Assembly: GCF_000722545.1 (NCBI RefSeq)
Contig: NZ_JNVM01000009.1
Coordinates: 56,492 to 120,491 of the forward strand
Length of the DNA: 64,000 nucleotides
DNA from: Paenibacillus tyrphae
GTDB lineage: Bacteria; Bacillota; Bacilli; Paenibacillales; NBRC-103111
Direction: 5' to 3'
In this document: piece after piece, positions 54,187-62,824 of the stretch
Layout of the letters: the number at the start of each line of letters is the position of its first letter
Position numbering within the stretch: position 1 is the first letter of the stretch
Made by a program: the position numbers and the translations under genes
Notes under the pieces: generated by a model
What the model was told of the DNA's origin: nothing
The model's database searches: none
What the model saw: only the letters and a program-made list of their open reading frames with translations

Positions 54187-56151
54187 ATGTGGGAGAAAGT
54201 TAAAAACTTTGCCTCGGAATTTTTTGTGACGGGCGACCCGATGATTTACGGCGCGGATGTCGCCATCGTGATCACGATCATCGGCATTGTATTCGGACTT
54301 ACCTATTTAAAAAAATGGGGCTGGCTGTGGCGCGAATGGTTGACGACCGTCGATCATAAAAAAATCGGCATCATGTACATATTCGCCGCTTTCCTGATGC
54401 TGTTCCGCGGCGGTGTGGATGCGCTCCTGATGCGGGCGCAGCTGGCGATGCCGGAGCTGAGCTTCCTGGCGCCGGATCATTATAATCAGGTCTTCACTAC
54501 GCATGGCGTGATTATGATTTTGTTCATGGCGATGCCGTTCATGTTCGGTTTGTTTAACGTGATGGTACCGCTGCAGATCGGGGCGCGCGATGTTGCATAT
54601 CCTTTTCTGAATGCGCTAAGCTTCTGGTTATTTTTCGCGGGCGCGATGCTGTTTAACTTGTCCTTTGTCATCGGAGGATCGCCCGATTCAGGGTGGCTCG
54701 CTTATCCGCCCTATTCGGAACGCATGTTCAATCCGGGGGTCGGTCAAGATTTCTATATCTGGGGAATCCAGATCTCGGGAATCGGCAGCTTGATGACCGG
54801 CATCAACTTTATCGTGACCATTCTGAAAATGCGGGCACCCGGCATGAAGCTGATGAAAATGCCCATGTTCCCGTGGTCGGTATTATCGAGCTGTATCGCA
54901 ATTATATTTTCGTTTCCCATCTTGACGGCCACCTTGGCGCTGCTCTTTCTGGACCGTTATTTGGGCGCGCATTTTTTCACGCTGGACGGCGGCGGCAATC
55001 CGATGATGTATATCAATCTGATCTGGATGTGGGGGCACCCCGAGGTATATATCCTCATTCTGCCGGCCTTCGGCATTTTCTCGGAGGTCGTATGCACCTT
55101 TTCGAAGAAAAAGCTGTTCGGCTACAAATCGATGGTGTATGCGATGATGATCATCAGTATTTTATCGTTTCTTGTATGGGCGCATCACTTCTTTACAATG
55201 GGCTCCGGCGCGGATGTCAACGCATTCTTTGCGCTCACGACGATGCTGATCGCTATCCCGACGGGCGTCAAAGTGTTCAATTGGCTGTTTACGATGTTCC
55301 GGGGAAGAATCACCTTCGAGACGCCCATGCTGTGGACGATCGGCTTTATCGTGTGCTTTATCATCGGCGGGTTGACAGGAGTGCTTCTGTCGGTCGCGCC
55401 TGCGGATTTTCAATTCCATAACAGTTACTTCCTGATCTCGCATTTTCACAATACGATCATCGGCGGCGTCGTGTTCGGTTATTTCGCCGGCTTGTATTAT
55501 TGGTGGCCGAAGCTGTTCGGCTTCAAGCTGAACGAACGTATCGGCAAATGGGCGTTCTGGTTCTGGAATATCGGATTTTACGTCTGCTTCATGCCGCAAT
55601 ATGTGCTCGGGTTGATGGGGATGACACGGCGCCTTGTGACGTACGGATGGGATAAAGGATGGTGGGAGTTGAACCTGGTCTCCACCGTCGGGGCGGCTTT
55701 GATGGGCATAGCCTTCTTGTTCCAATTATGGCAAATCGTATACAGCATCAAGCATTTTCAAAAAGACGAAACGGGCGACCCGTGGAACGGACGCACTCTG
55801 GAATGGTCGATTCCTTCACCGGCGCCGCACTATAATTTTGCAACGCTGCCGCAGGTATCATCCCAGGATGAATGGTGGGAGGAGAAGCAGCGCAGAGCGC
55901 GCGGGCAGCTTGCTCCGGTTCGGCTGAAGCTGGAGCCGATCCATATGCCCAAAAATTCGGGGATTCCTTTTGTGATGTCGATGTTCTGGTTCGCGGCCGG
56001 ATTCGGTTTTGTATTCGACTGGCTCTGGCTGACGGTATCCGGTCTGGCGGGGGTAGCCGTGTGCATGCTTGTTCATTCCTTCAACTACAAAACCGATTAC
56101 TATATCCCTGTTGAGGAAATTAAACGCACGGAAGCTGCGATGAGGAGGTAA
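54187..56151 (+). CDS. qoxB: aa3-type quinol oxidase subunit I
   Basis: A 654-residue heme-copper oxidase subunit. Signatures are HGVIMILFMAMPFMFG (heme a), WMWGHPEVYILILPAFG (CuB His and cross-linked Tyr), WAHHFFTMG (CuB His pair) and ISHFHNTIIGG (heme a3/a). About fourteen to fifteen hydrophobic segments. It reduces oxygen to water and pumps protons. It follows qoxA by 41 bp. Confidence 0.96.
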   Translation: MWEKVKNFASEFFVTGDPMIYGADVAIVITIIGIVFGLTYLKKWGWLWREWLTTVDHKKIGIMYIFAAFLMLFRGGVDALLMRAQLAMPELSFLAPDHYNQVFTTHGVIMILFMAMPFMFGLFNVMVPLQIGARDVAYPFLNALSFWLFFAGAMLFNLSFVIGGSPDSGWLAYPPYSERMFNPGVGQDFYIWGIQISGIGSLMTGINFIVTILKMRAPGMKLMKMPMFPWSVLSSCIAIIFSFPILTATLALLFLDRYLGAHFFTLDGGGNPMMYINLIWMWGHPEVYILILPAFGIFSEVVCTFSKKKLFGYKSMVYAMMIISILSFLVWAHHFFTMGSGADVNAFFALTTMLIAIPTGVKVFNWLFTMFRGRITFETPMLWTIGFIVCFIIGGLTGVLLSVAPADFQFHNSYFLISHFHNTIIGGVVFGYFAGLYYWWPKLFGFKLNERIGKWAFWFWNIGFYVCFMPQYVLGLMGMTRRLVTYGWDKGWWELNLVSTVGAALMGIAFLFQLWQIVYSIKHFQKDETGDPWNGRTLEWSIPSPAPHYNFATLPQVSSQDEWWEEKQRRARGQLAPVRLKLEPIHMPKNSGIPFVMSMFWFAAGFGFVFDWLWLTVSGLAGVAVCMLVHSFNYKTDYYIPVEEIKRTEAAMRR

Positions 56152-56157
56152 CCAAGA

Positions 56158-56778
56158 ATGGCTCAAGTAAACGCACATGCCCATGGTCACGTATCAAGCT
56201 CGGAGCATCACGACCATCCGGATCTGGAGGAAATGCGCACCTTCGGATTTTGGATCTATCTGATGACGGACGTGATTATTTTCGGCTCTTTGTTTGCCGC
56301 CTATATCGTCCTGCAGGGCAACCGAAACGGCGGGCCCGGGCCTGCCGAGCTGTTCCAGCTGGGCGGGATTATCGCGAGCACGTTCATTCTGCTAACAAGC
56401 AGCTATACAAGCGGTCTTGCCGTGCTTGCGATGCACAAAGGAAAACTTAAAGCGCTCATGGGTTGGCTCGGAGTGACGGTACTGCTTGGTGCGGCCTTCA
56501 TTGTGCTGGAGGTCAATGAATTTATTCATCTGGTGCACGAGGGAGCGACCATTAGCACGAGCGCATTTTTATCGGCTTTCTTTACCTTGGTCGGGACTCA
56601 CGGGCTTCACGTTTCCCTCGGATTGGTCTGGATGATTGCACTGATTATTCAGCTTGCGAAGCACGGCATTACGCCGGTAACCAAGCGCAAAGTGAACGTG
56701 ATCAGCCTGTTCTGGCATTTCCTGGATGTCGTGTGGATCTTCGTATTTACGATTGTTTATTTGATGGGGGTGAGATAG
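56158..56778 (+). CDS. qoxC: Quinol oxidase subunit III
   Basis: A 206-residue CtaE-like subunit with five hydrophobic segments. Typical are FGFWIYLMTDVIIFGSLFAA and GTHGLHVSLGLVWMIALIIQ. The N-terminus is His-rich (NAHAHGHVSSSEHHDH). GAGGAGGT precedes the ATG. Confidence 0.94.
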   Translation: MAQVNAHAHGHVSSSEHHDHPDLEEMRTFGFWIYLMTDVIIFGSLFAAYIVLQGNRNGGPGPAELFQLGGIIASTFILLTSSYTSGLAVLAMHKGKLKALMGWLGVTVLLGAAFIVLEVNEFIHLVHEGATISTSAFLSAFFTLVGTHGLHVSLGLVWMIALIIQLAKHGITPVTKRKVNVISLFWHFLDVVWIFVFTIVYLMGVR

Positions 56779-57108
56779 ATGGCGCAGCATGACGTAACCA
56801 CTCCGCATGACGCCGAGAGCCATGGCACGTTCAAATCGTATACGACCGGCTTCCTATTCTCCATCGTATTGACGATCATTCCCATTGCCGTCGTCATGTC
56901 CGGCTGGCTTCAGGGGGTGGCGAACACCCTCGTTCTAATGGCGGCAGCCTTGCTGCAGTTCGTCGTTCAATTGATCTATTTCATGCATCTGCGGGAGGAG
57001 AAAAAGCCTCGTTACAACCTGGTGAGCTTGATTTTGGGCTTGATCATTTTGCTGCTTGTCGTCGCCGGTTCTATGTGGATCATGCTGTACAATATGGTGG
57101 CCACATGA
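56779..57108 (+). CDS. qoxD: Quinol oxidase subunit IV
   Basis: A 109-residue protein with three hydrophobic segments of the CyoD/QoxD family. LLQFVVQLIYFMHLREEKK is the conserved element. It starts right after the qoxC stop (TAGATG), and its stop overlaps the ctaB start (ATGA). Confidence 0.92.
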   Translation: MAQHDVTTPHDAESHGTFKSYTTGFLFSIVLTIIPIAVVMSGWLQGVANTLVLMAAALLQFVVQLIYFMHLREEKKPRYNLVSLILGLIILLLVVAGSMWIMLYNMVAT

Positions 57109-58022
57109 GCAGGTCGTCCGCAAATACAGCGGTTTCGGTGAGCAGAGACAGGGGGAGCCTAAGCGACTGGATTCAACTGACCAAGCCGCGAATTCTGCAG
57201 CTTAATCTCGTTGCCGCATTTGGCGGGTATTGGCTGGCTTCCCGATGGATGGCGGACTGGGGTCTGTTATGTTGGATGCTGCTGGGCACCACGTTAACGA
57301 TGGCCTCCTCGTGCGTCATAAACAACATCTGGGACCGGGAGCTGGATCGAAAAATGAGCCGGACGAAGGATCGGCCCCTCGCGACCGGCCGTTTGAACAT
57401 CAGGGGCGTGCTGGTGTACGCCCTGGCGCTCGGAATAGGGGGAGAAGCCGTCCTGTTCTGGAAAGTCAACGCGCTGTGCGGCTGGCTCGGATTGCTTGGC
57501 ATGTTTGTCTATATCGTCATTTACACAATGTGGCTAAAGCGCACCTCGACCTGGAGCACGTCCGTTGGAGGCGTGTCCGGCGCCATGCCGCCGGTCATCG
57601 GGTACTGTGCGTTCACCCACGAGGCAGACGCGGGCGCGCTGTTGTTGTTCGCCTTGTTATTCCTGTGGCAGCCCGCCCACTTCTGGTCGCTCGCCATCCG
57701 GCGCGTCGACGAGTACCGGGCGGCGGGCTTCCCGCTTTTGCCGGTTCGTAAAGGGGTGCCTCGGACGAAGCTGCAAATGATCCCTTATGTCGTTCTACTT
57801 CTTCCGACCACTGTGCTGATCTACGCGTACGGTTATGCAGGCGTTATGTTCCTCACGGTCTCTTTGCTGGCCGGTCTTGTCTGGGTGTGGCACACGTTGA
57901 CGGGGCCGGCAGCATCGGATAACGGGAAGTGGGCCAAAACCAACTTTCTGATTTCGGTGAATTACTTGACGGCGGTCTTTATCATTATGATTCTGGACAC
58001 CACGGGCCGCCCAATCTTATGA
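57105..58022 (+). CDS. ctaB: Protoheme IX farnesyltransferase (heme O synthase)
   Basis: A 305-residue UbiA-family enzyme. The two Asp-rich motifs are NNIWDRELDRKMSRTKDRP and AIRRVDEYRAAGFPLLPV; FLWQPAHFWSLA precedes the second. About nine hydrophobic segments. It farnesylates heme B to heme O, the substrate of CtaA. The ATG overlaps the qoxD stop. Confidence 0.94.
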   Translation: MSRSSANTAVSVSRDRGSLSDWIQLTKPRILQLNLVAAFGGYWLASRWMADWGLLCWMLLGTTLTMASSCVINNIWDRELDRKMSRTKDRPLATGRLNIRGVLVYALALGIGGEAVLFWKVNALCGWLGLLGMFVYIVIYTMWLKRTSTWSTSVGGVSGAMPPVIGYCAFTHEADAGALLLFALLFLWQPAHFWSLAIRRVDEYRAAGFPLLPVRKGVPRTKLQMIPYVVLLLPTTVLIYAYGYAGVMFLTVSLLAGLVWVWHTLTGPAASDNGKWAKTNFLISVNYLTAVFIIMILDTTGRPIL

Positions 58023-58045
58023 GGATCAATGGGGAGAGGATCGTT

Positions 58046-58378
58046 TTGCGGGCGTCGCTTCCGTTTTTTCTGATTGTTGTCATGTCAGCAGTTGCCCTAT
58101 CCGCGTGCAGCAGTCAGGCAACTGATCAAGGGCAAGGGATGACCGCTTCGGCAGATGCAAAAGCAGAGGCGATCTACAAGAAGCAATGTCTGTCCTGCCA
58201 TGCTGCCGATCTCAGGGGAAAAGTAGGCCCGGGCTTGCAGGAGATTGGCTCCAAGATGACGGAGCAGCAGCTGTTCGGGATCATACAGGATGGCGCAAGA
58301 GGCATGCCGGCCTTCAAGAAAGTGTTGAGCACCGATGAAATTCAGGCTTTATCGCAATGGCTCTCGACAAAGAAATAG
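58046..58378 (+). CDS. Cytochrome c lipoprotein
   Basis: A 110-residue membrane-anchored c-type cytochrome. The lipobox is ALSAC (C21), the heme motif is C48-L-S-C51-H52 and the axial Met is M87 in GARGMPAFKK. The TTG at 58046 follows GGGGAGAGG at 6 bp; an ATG at 58019 overlapping ctaB lacks that spacing. It resembles CccB/cytochrome c551 of Bacillus. Its presence in a quinol oxidase operon is unusual. Confidence 0.87.
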   Translation: MRASLPFFLIVVMSAVALSACSSQATDQGQGMTASADAKAEAIYKKQCLSCHAADLRGKVGPGLQEIGSKMTEQQLFGIIQDGARGMPAFKKVLSTDEIQALSQWLSTKK

Positions 58379-58394
58379 GGCAAGGGGGGATTCG

Positions 58395-58970
58395 GTGAAA
58401 AAAGCGTTCTTCTACGTCATATTGGGATTGATCCTTGTCGTTGTTTCCGCTTGCGGCAGCGGCAAGTCCAAACAGCTTAATTATGAGGTTAAGCCCTTCG
58501 AGGCCGTCAATCAAGACGGGAAAGCGGTGTCCTTGTCCGATTTGAAAGGCAAGGTCTGGATTGCGGACTTCGTATTTACGTACTGCGCAACGGTGTGTCC
58601 GACGATGACGGCCAATATGTCGGAATTGCAAAAGCGGCTGAAGTCGGCGGGCGTGAAGGCGGAGTTAGTCTCCTTCTCCGTTGATCCGGAGCGCGACAAT
58701 CCGGAGGCGCTAAAGGCTTACCTCCAGAAATTTGACGCCGATTTCTCGAATTGGCATGCGTTAACCGGATATCAATTCGACGAGATCAAAACCTTCGTCC
58801 TGGGTTCGTTTAATACGGTTGTGGCCAAGGATACGTCCTCTGATCAAGTCATTCACGGCACTTCGTTTTTTTTGGTCAACCCGGCGGGCACGGTTGTGGC
58901 CAAGTACGACGGAATGATGGATACGCCATACGATAAAATATTGAAGGATATTCAAGCGCTGCAGCGGTAG
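58395..58970 (+). CDS. SCO1/SenC family copper chaperone
   Basis: A 191-residue lipoprotein (C20 in VVSACGSG) with a thioredoxin fold. Copper ligands are C64 and C68 in TYCATVCPT and H154 in VIHGTSFF. It is typically needed for the CuA site. The oxidase here lacks CuA, so it may serve CuB, another oxidase, or thiol redox. GGGGGGA precedes the GTG at 58395. Confidence 0.9.
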   Translation: MKKAFFYVILGLILVVVSACGSGKSKQLNYEVKPFEAVNQDGKAVSLSDLKGKVWIADFVFTYCATVCPTMTANMSELQKRLKSAGVKAELVSFSVDPERDNPEALKAYLQKFDADFSNWHALTGYQFDEIKTFVLGSFNTVVAKDTSSDQVIHGTSFFLVNPAGTVVAKYDGMMDTPYDKILKDIQALQR

Positions 58971-58998
58971 GGATTCCGGCGGGGAGGAGCTGATCGGA

Positions 58999-59535
58999 TT
59001 GGAGAGAGCTTTGCGCTCGTCTTGGACACGGGCGCTAATGCTTGTCCTAATCCTGTTTGCCATCGGCTATGCGGTATTCCAATCGCTGGCGGGTAAACGC
59101 GAGGAGGTGGAGGTGGGCAAGAAGGCGCCGGATTTCACGTTAACGAATTTGCAGGGGCAAACGGTGCGATTATCCGACTATGGCGGGACGGGAGTTCTTC
59201 TGAACTTCTGGGCCTCCTGGTGCGACCCGTGCGTCAATGAAATGCCGCTGCTGAACGAAGCCTACGGACAGTTGCCGGGCGTTGATATCGTTGCAGTCAA
59301 TATGGGAGAGACGAAGGAAAGGGCAAGCGAATTTGCCGACCGTCATCGCTTGAAGCTCCCTATCCTGCTTGATTCCCAAGGCGAAGTGAAAAAACGGTAT
59401 AAAATCAGCGGCCTACCGGCAACGTTTCTGATTGATGACAAGGGGCGAATCGTGCACAAGTTCTCAGGAGAGCTAAGCCGTGCCGATGTCATCCATTTCA
59501 TGGAACGCATTCAGCCGAAGTCTGGACGCAACTAG
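58999..59535 (+). CDS. resA: ResA-like thiol-disulfide oxidoreductase
   Basis: A 178-residue membrane-anchored thioredoxin-like protein. TM at about residues 12-30. The active site is C75-D-P-C78 in WASWCDPCVNEMP, and GLPATFLIDDKGRIV contains the cis-Pro. It reduces apocytochrome c before heme attachment and gets electrons from CcdA. The TTG at 58999 follows GGGGAGGAG. Confidence 0.92.
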   Translation: MERALRSSWTRALMLVLILFAIGYAVFQSLAGKREEVEVGKKAPDFTLTNLQGQTVRLSDYGGTGVLLNFWASWCDPCVNEMPLLNEAYGQLPGVDIVAVNMGETKERASEFADRHRLKLPILLDSQGEVKKRYKISGLPATFLIDDKGRIVHKFSGELSRADVIHFMERIQPKSGRN

Positions 59536-59574
59536 CTTGCGAATCAAAATGTCTTAAAAGAGGAGATGCTGCTC

Positions 59575-60999
59575 ATGCATACGCCGCTCGGAACGGGGAC
59601 AAGCATTATTTTGAGGTTGGAGTACGATCAAGGGGTCGTAAACTTTGGAGCTATCGCATCGGCATTAAGCGATTCCGGCGGCGACATCGTTGCGATAGAT
59701 ACCAACCGGGTGAGCTCTGCGAAAACCGTAAGAGACATTACGGTCAATCTGAACGATTCGCACGATGTTGACCGCGTAGTTTCCTCGGTTGAACAGCTTC
59801 CCGGGGTTAAGCTGATCAACGTATCGGACCAGACCTTCCTCATGCATTTGGGCGGCAAAATCGAAATGCATCCCAAGGTGCCGATCAAAAATCGGGATGA
59901 CCTGTCCCGTGTCTACACGCCCGGCGTAGCCCGGATTTGTATGGCGATCCATGATGACCCCACCCGGGCCCATACGCTGACGATCAAGCGAAATACGGTA
60001 GCGGTCGTCTCTGACGGCTCTGCCGTTCTCGGGCTCGGGAATATCGGCCCGGAAGCCGCCATGCCCGTCATGGAAGGCAAAGCCGTGCTGTTTAAGCAGA
60101 TGGCCGGCGTCGATGCCTTCCCGATCTGTCTGAACACGCAGGATACGGACGAAATTGTTGCCATCGTCAAAGCGATCGCTCCGTCATTCGGCGGTATCAA
60201 TCTCGAAGATATTTCGGCTCCGCGCTGCTTCGAGATCGAAGAACGGCTCCAGAAGGAGCTGGATATCCCGGTATTTCACGACGATCAACACGGAACCGCC
60301 GTCGTCATCCTGGCGGCCTTGTTAAATGCCTTGAAGGTCGTCGGCAAAAAGCTGGAGCAGTGCCGAGTTGTCGTGTGCGGGGTCGGGGCGGCAGGAATGG
60401 CCTGCTCCAAAATATTGCTGGCCTCTGGAGTGACGGACCTGATTGGCGTTGACCGTCACGGAGCAATTGTGCGTGGAAACGCTTATCCACATGAAGTATG
60501 GAATTGGTTTGCCGAGCATACGAATCCGTTCATGGTTCGGGGCAGTCTCTCCGAGGTGATCGAAGGAGCGGACGTATTTATCGGATTGTCCGGTCCGGGA
60601 GTACTGAAGGTCGAAGACGTGAAACGGATGGCAGCAGACCCGATCGTATTTGCCATGGCCAATCCGAACCCGGAAATTATGCCGGAGGAAGCGGAGCCCT
60701 ATGTGCGTGTCATGGCTACGGGGCGCTCGGATTATCCGAATCAGATCAACAACGTCTTATGCTTTCCCGGTATGTTTCGCGGGGTGTTAGATTGCCGGGC
60801 TTCGCAAATTACGGAAACGATGAAGCTTGCCGCCGCCTATGCGATTGCCTCCGTGGTTAGCGACGAAGAATTAAATGAGCAGTATATTATTCCAAGCGTA
60901 TTTAATCATCAGGTGGCGGATCGAGTCAGCAAGGCGGTTATCGCGGCAGCCTGCGATGCCGGGGTAGCGCGCCGCAGCCGGGATTCTCGCGACATCTGA
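59575..60999 (+). CDS. NAD(P)-dependent malic enzyme with N-terminal ACT domain
   Basis: A 474-residue enzyme. Residues about 8-80 form an ACT-like regulatory domain (IILRLEYDQGVVNFGAIASA). The malic enzyme core has SRVYTPGVARICMAI, the lysine in MEGKAVLFKQMAGVDAFPI, NLEDISAPRCFEIEE, FHDDQHGTAVVI and a Rossmann motif CGVGAAGMACSKI. It makes pyruvate and reduces NAD(P). The ATG at 59575 is 8 bp after GAGGAG. It ends the qox operon, feeding reducing power into respiration. Confidence 0.93.
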   Translation: MHTPLGTGTSIILRLEYDQGVVNFGAIASALSDSGGDIVAIDTNRVSSAKTVRDITVNLNDSHDVDRVVSSVEQLPGVKLINVSDQTFLMHLGGKIEMHPKVPIKNRDDLSRVYTPGVARICMAIHDDPTRAHTLTIKRNTVAVVSDGSAVLGLGNIGPEAAMPVMEGKAVLFKQMAGVDAFPICLNTQDTDEIVAIVKAIAPSFGGINLEDISAPRCFEIEERLQKELDIPVFHDDQHGTAVVILAALLNALKVVGKKLEQCRVVVCGVGAAGMACSKILLASGVTDLIGVDRHGAIVRGNAYPHEVWNWFAEHTNPFMVRGSLSEVIEGADVFIGLSGPGVLKVEDVKRMAADPIVFAMANPNPEIMPEEAEPYVRVMATGRSDYPNQINNVLCFPGMFRGVLDCRASQITETMKLAAAYAIASVVSDEELNEQYIIPSVFNHQVADRVSKAVIAAACDAGVARRSRDSRDI

Positions 61000-61042
61000 A
61001 GCATGTAGGCCCAACTTCGGCACACGTGCATATAAGGTCAGC

Positions 61043-61100
61043 AAAAAAGGTGAATGAAAAGGCTTGTATTCATGAATACAAAGCTTTCATTCACCTTTTT
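61043..61100. terminator. Long near-perfect palindromic bidirectional terminator
   Basis: AAGGTGAATGAAA pairs with TTTCATTCACCTT, and the inner CTTGTATTCATGAATACAAAG is palindromic, with A and T runs at the ends. It ends both the qox operon and the convergent MocR gene, whose stop it overlaps. Confidence 0.9.
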
Positions 61101-62553
61101 AGTTGGATTGGGCAAGAACAGCCCGAAGCGCTGCGGCAAATTTGGCAATGCCCGGAACGATTTCGTCTGCCTTCGGCCGTGCAAAAGTGAACCGCACATA
61201 ACCGGAATCCGAGCCGTAGACGCTCCCGGGAACAAAGATGATTCCATGGCGGATCGCTTCTTCGAACAGCTTGTTATCGCTTACCTCGGGTATGATTTTA
61301 CACCACAAATGCAAGCCTCCTTGCGGAATCGAGAAGCTGACCAGATCCGGCAGCTCTTGCCGAAGCGCGCTTATCAACAAATCCCGCTTGTAGAGCAGAT
61401 GCATCCGCAAACGGTCCAGATGAGGCTGGACATACGGAGACTTCAAGAACTGCGCAGCCACCTGCTGCGGAACGACGCTAAGCCCGAAATCCATCTGCTG
61501 TCTGGCATCCGCCAGCCGCTCGACAACGGAATGAGGAGCGACCATCCATCCGACGCGCAGCCCGGATGCCGCGATTTTGGAGAAGGAGCCGATATAAAGG
61601 ACCGAGCCGAGTGGGTCCATCGATTTGAGCGGCTGCGGAGGCATCCCGTTATAAGCCGTCAAGCTGAAGGGATCGTCCTCGACGATAGGGAGTCCCAGCT
61701 CGCTCGCAACGTCTAGCAGCTCGATACGGCGTTCGGGATCGAGGGCAATGCCTGTCGGGTTCTGGTAATTCGGATTGACGAACACCATCTTGATCCGGTG
61801 CTTTTTGTAAAGGGAGCGAACATCCTCGGGCCGGATTCCTTTCGCATCGACGGGAAGACGGAACAAGCGAAGTCCGGCTGATTGAAATATAGGCAGCGAA
61901 TAGCAGTAGGAAGGATCTTCGATGGCCACCGCATCCCCGGGAGCCAGCAGGCACTGGGTAATTAAATATAACGACTGCTGGGAGCCGGATGTAATAAGAA
62001 TCGACGATTCCGTCGTTTGAATTCCCCGGTATTGACTTAAATACGTGACGAGCGCTTCGCGGAGCGGCCCAAATCCTTGCGGATTGGCATATCCGAGATA
62101 GGCCGTATAGTGGTTTTCGTCCATAAGCGTATTAATCTCTTCCACCGGAGAGATGTCCGCGCCAAGCTCCCCGCTGGCAAAATCAATCAACGTGCTGTCT
62201 TGTTGAAGAGCTTCCCGGACCCGGCGCAAAAAAGGCAGATTAGGCAGGAAGCTCCCGCCTTCGACATACCGGTGCCAGTTCGGGGTATGCTTCGGAGTCG
62301 CTCCCCATTTATACTTGCTAACCCGGGTTCCGCTTCCTGTACGGCTTTCCACGATCCCAAGCGCGCGCAGCTCCGCATAGGCGAGAATCACGGTGCTTCG
62401 ATTGACTCCCAGCTGCTCGGCTAATTTTCGTTCGGAAGGCAGCAGACTGCCCGGCGGAAACTCGCCGTATGAAATTCGCCGTTCGATGTCATCGGCAATC
62501 TGCTGATATAGAGGCTGGGTACTGTGACGGTCGGGCTGCCGCATGAGGTTCAT
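61099..62553 (-). CDS. MocR-type PLP-dependent transcriptional regulator
   Basis: A 484-residue fusion of a GntR winged helix (residues about 12-80: GSLLPSERKLAEQLGVNRST then SRTGSGTRVSK) and an aminotransferase-fold domain (about 110-480) with the PLP lysine in GSFSKIAASGLRVGWMV. Regulators of this type (GabR, PdxR) bind direct repeats as head-to-tail dimers and sense PLP adducts of amino acids or amines. AGGAGAGGGG precedes the ATG at 62553; an ATG at 62544 is possible. It is the leading candidate regulator of the 24-bp direct repeats found here. Confidence 0.92.
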   Translation of the reverse strand: MNLMRQPDRHSTQPLYQQIADDIERRISYGEFPPGSLLPSERKLAEQLGVNRSTVILAYAELRALGIVESRTGSGTRVSKYKWGATPKHTPNWHRYVEGGSFLPNLPFLRRVREALQQDSTLIDFASGELGADISPVEEINTLMDENHYTAYLGYANPQGFGPLREALVTYLSQYRGIQTTESSILITSGSQQSLYLITQCLLAPGDAVAIEDPSYCYSLPIFQSAGLRLFRLPVDAKGIRPEDVRSLYKKHRIKMVFVNPNYQNPTGIALDPERRIELLDVASELGLPIVEDDPFSLTAYNGMPPQPLKSMDPLGSVLYIGSFSKIAASGLRVGWMVAPHSVVERLADARQQMDFGLSVVPQQVAAQFLKSPYVQPHLDRLRMHLLYKRDLLISALRQELPDLVSFSIPQGGLHLWCKIIPEVSDNKLFEEAIRHGIIFVPGSVYGSDSGYVRFTFARPKADEIVPGIAKFAAALRAVLAQSN

Positions 62554-62564
62554 CCCCTCTCCTG

Positions 62565-62578
62565 GTGATTTCTATCAC
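62565..62578 (-). promoter_or_regulatory. Perfect short palindrome before the MocR gene
   Basis: GTGAT-TTCT-ATCAC lies just upstream of the ribosome site of the regulator gene. It may be a separate operator. It does not match the TGGATGG repeat. Confidence 0.4.
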
Positions 62579-62668
62579 AGAATCATTTTCATCATAACAT
62601 TGGGTTTGTAAATAAAACGCCGCTCTTTTCATCAAAAACATGGCGAATCTATAGCAATCTATTGAACA

Positions 62669-62727
62669 TGGATGGGGACTTTGTCGATGAATTGGATGGG
62701 TCCGTTGAGCCGTGAAGGTAGTATCTG
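62669..62727 (+). promoter_or_regulatory. Possible shared operator copy between the MocR and YafY genes
   Basis: TGGATGG at 62669 and TTGGATGGGTCC ending at 62703, with cores 24 bp apart. TATCTG (62722-62727) lies 18 bp beyond. The first half-site is perfect and is preceded by the TTGAACATGG shared with the qox site. The end of the second is degenerate, so this is the least certain copy. Confidence 0.52.
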
Positions 62728-62824
62728 CGACACAACAAGCAGGCCAATCCCAAGATTAACAAGAAAAAATCTGTGATATAATAATGGGCAGTAACACGAA
62801 ATGGACTAACGGGCGGGGATACAC

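Noticed and set aside
56795..56811. GTAACCACTCCGC near the qoxD start as another operator copy
   Set aside because: It lies inside coding sequence, lacks the TGGATGG core and has no phased partner or -10.
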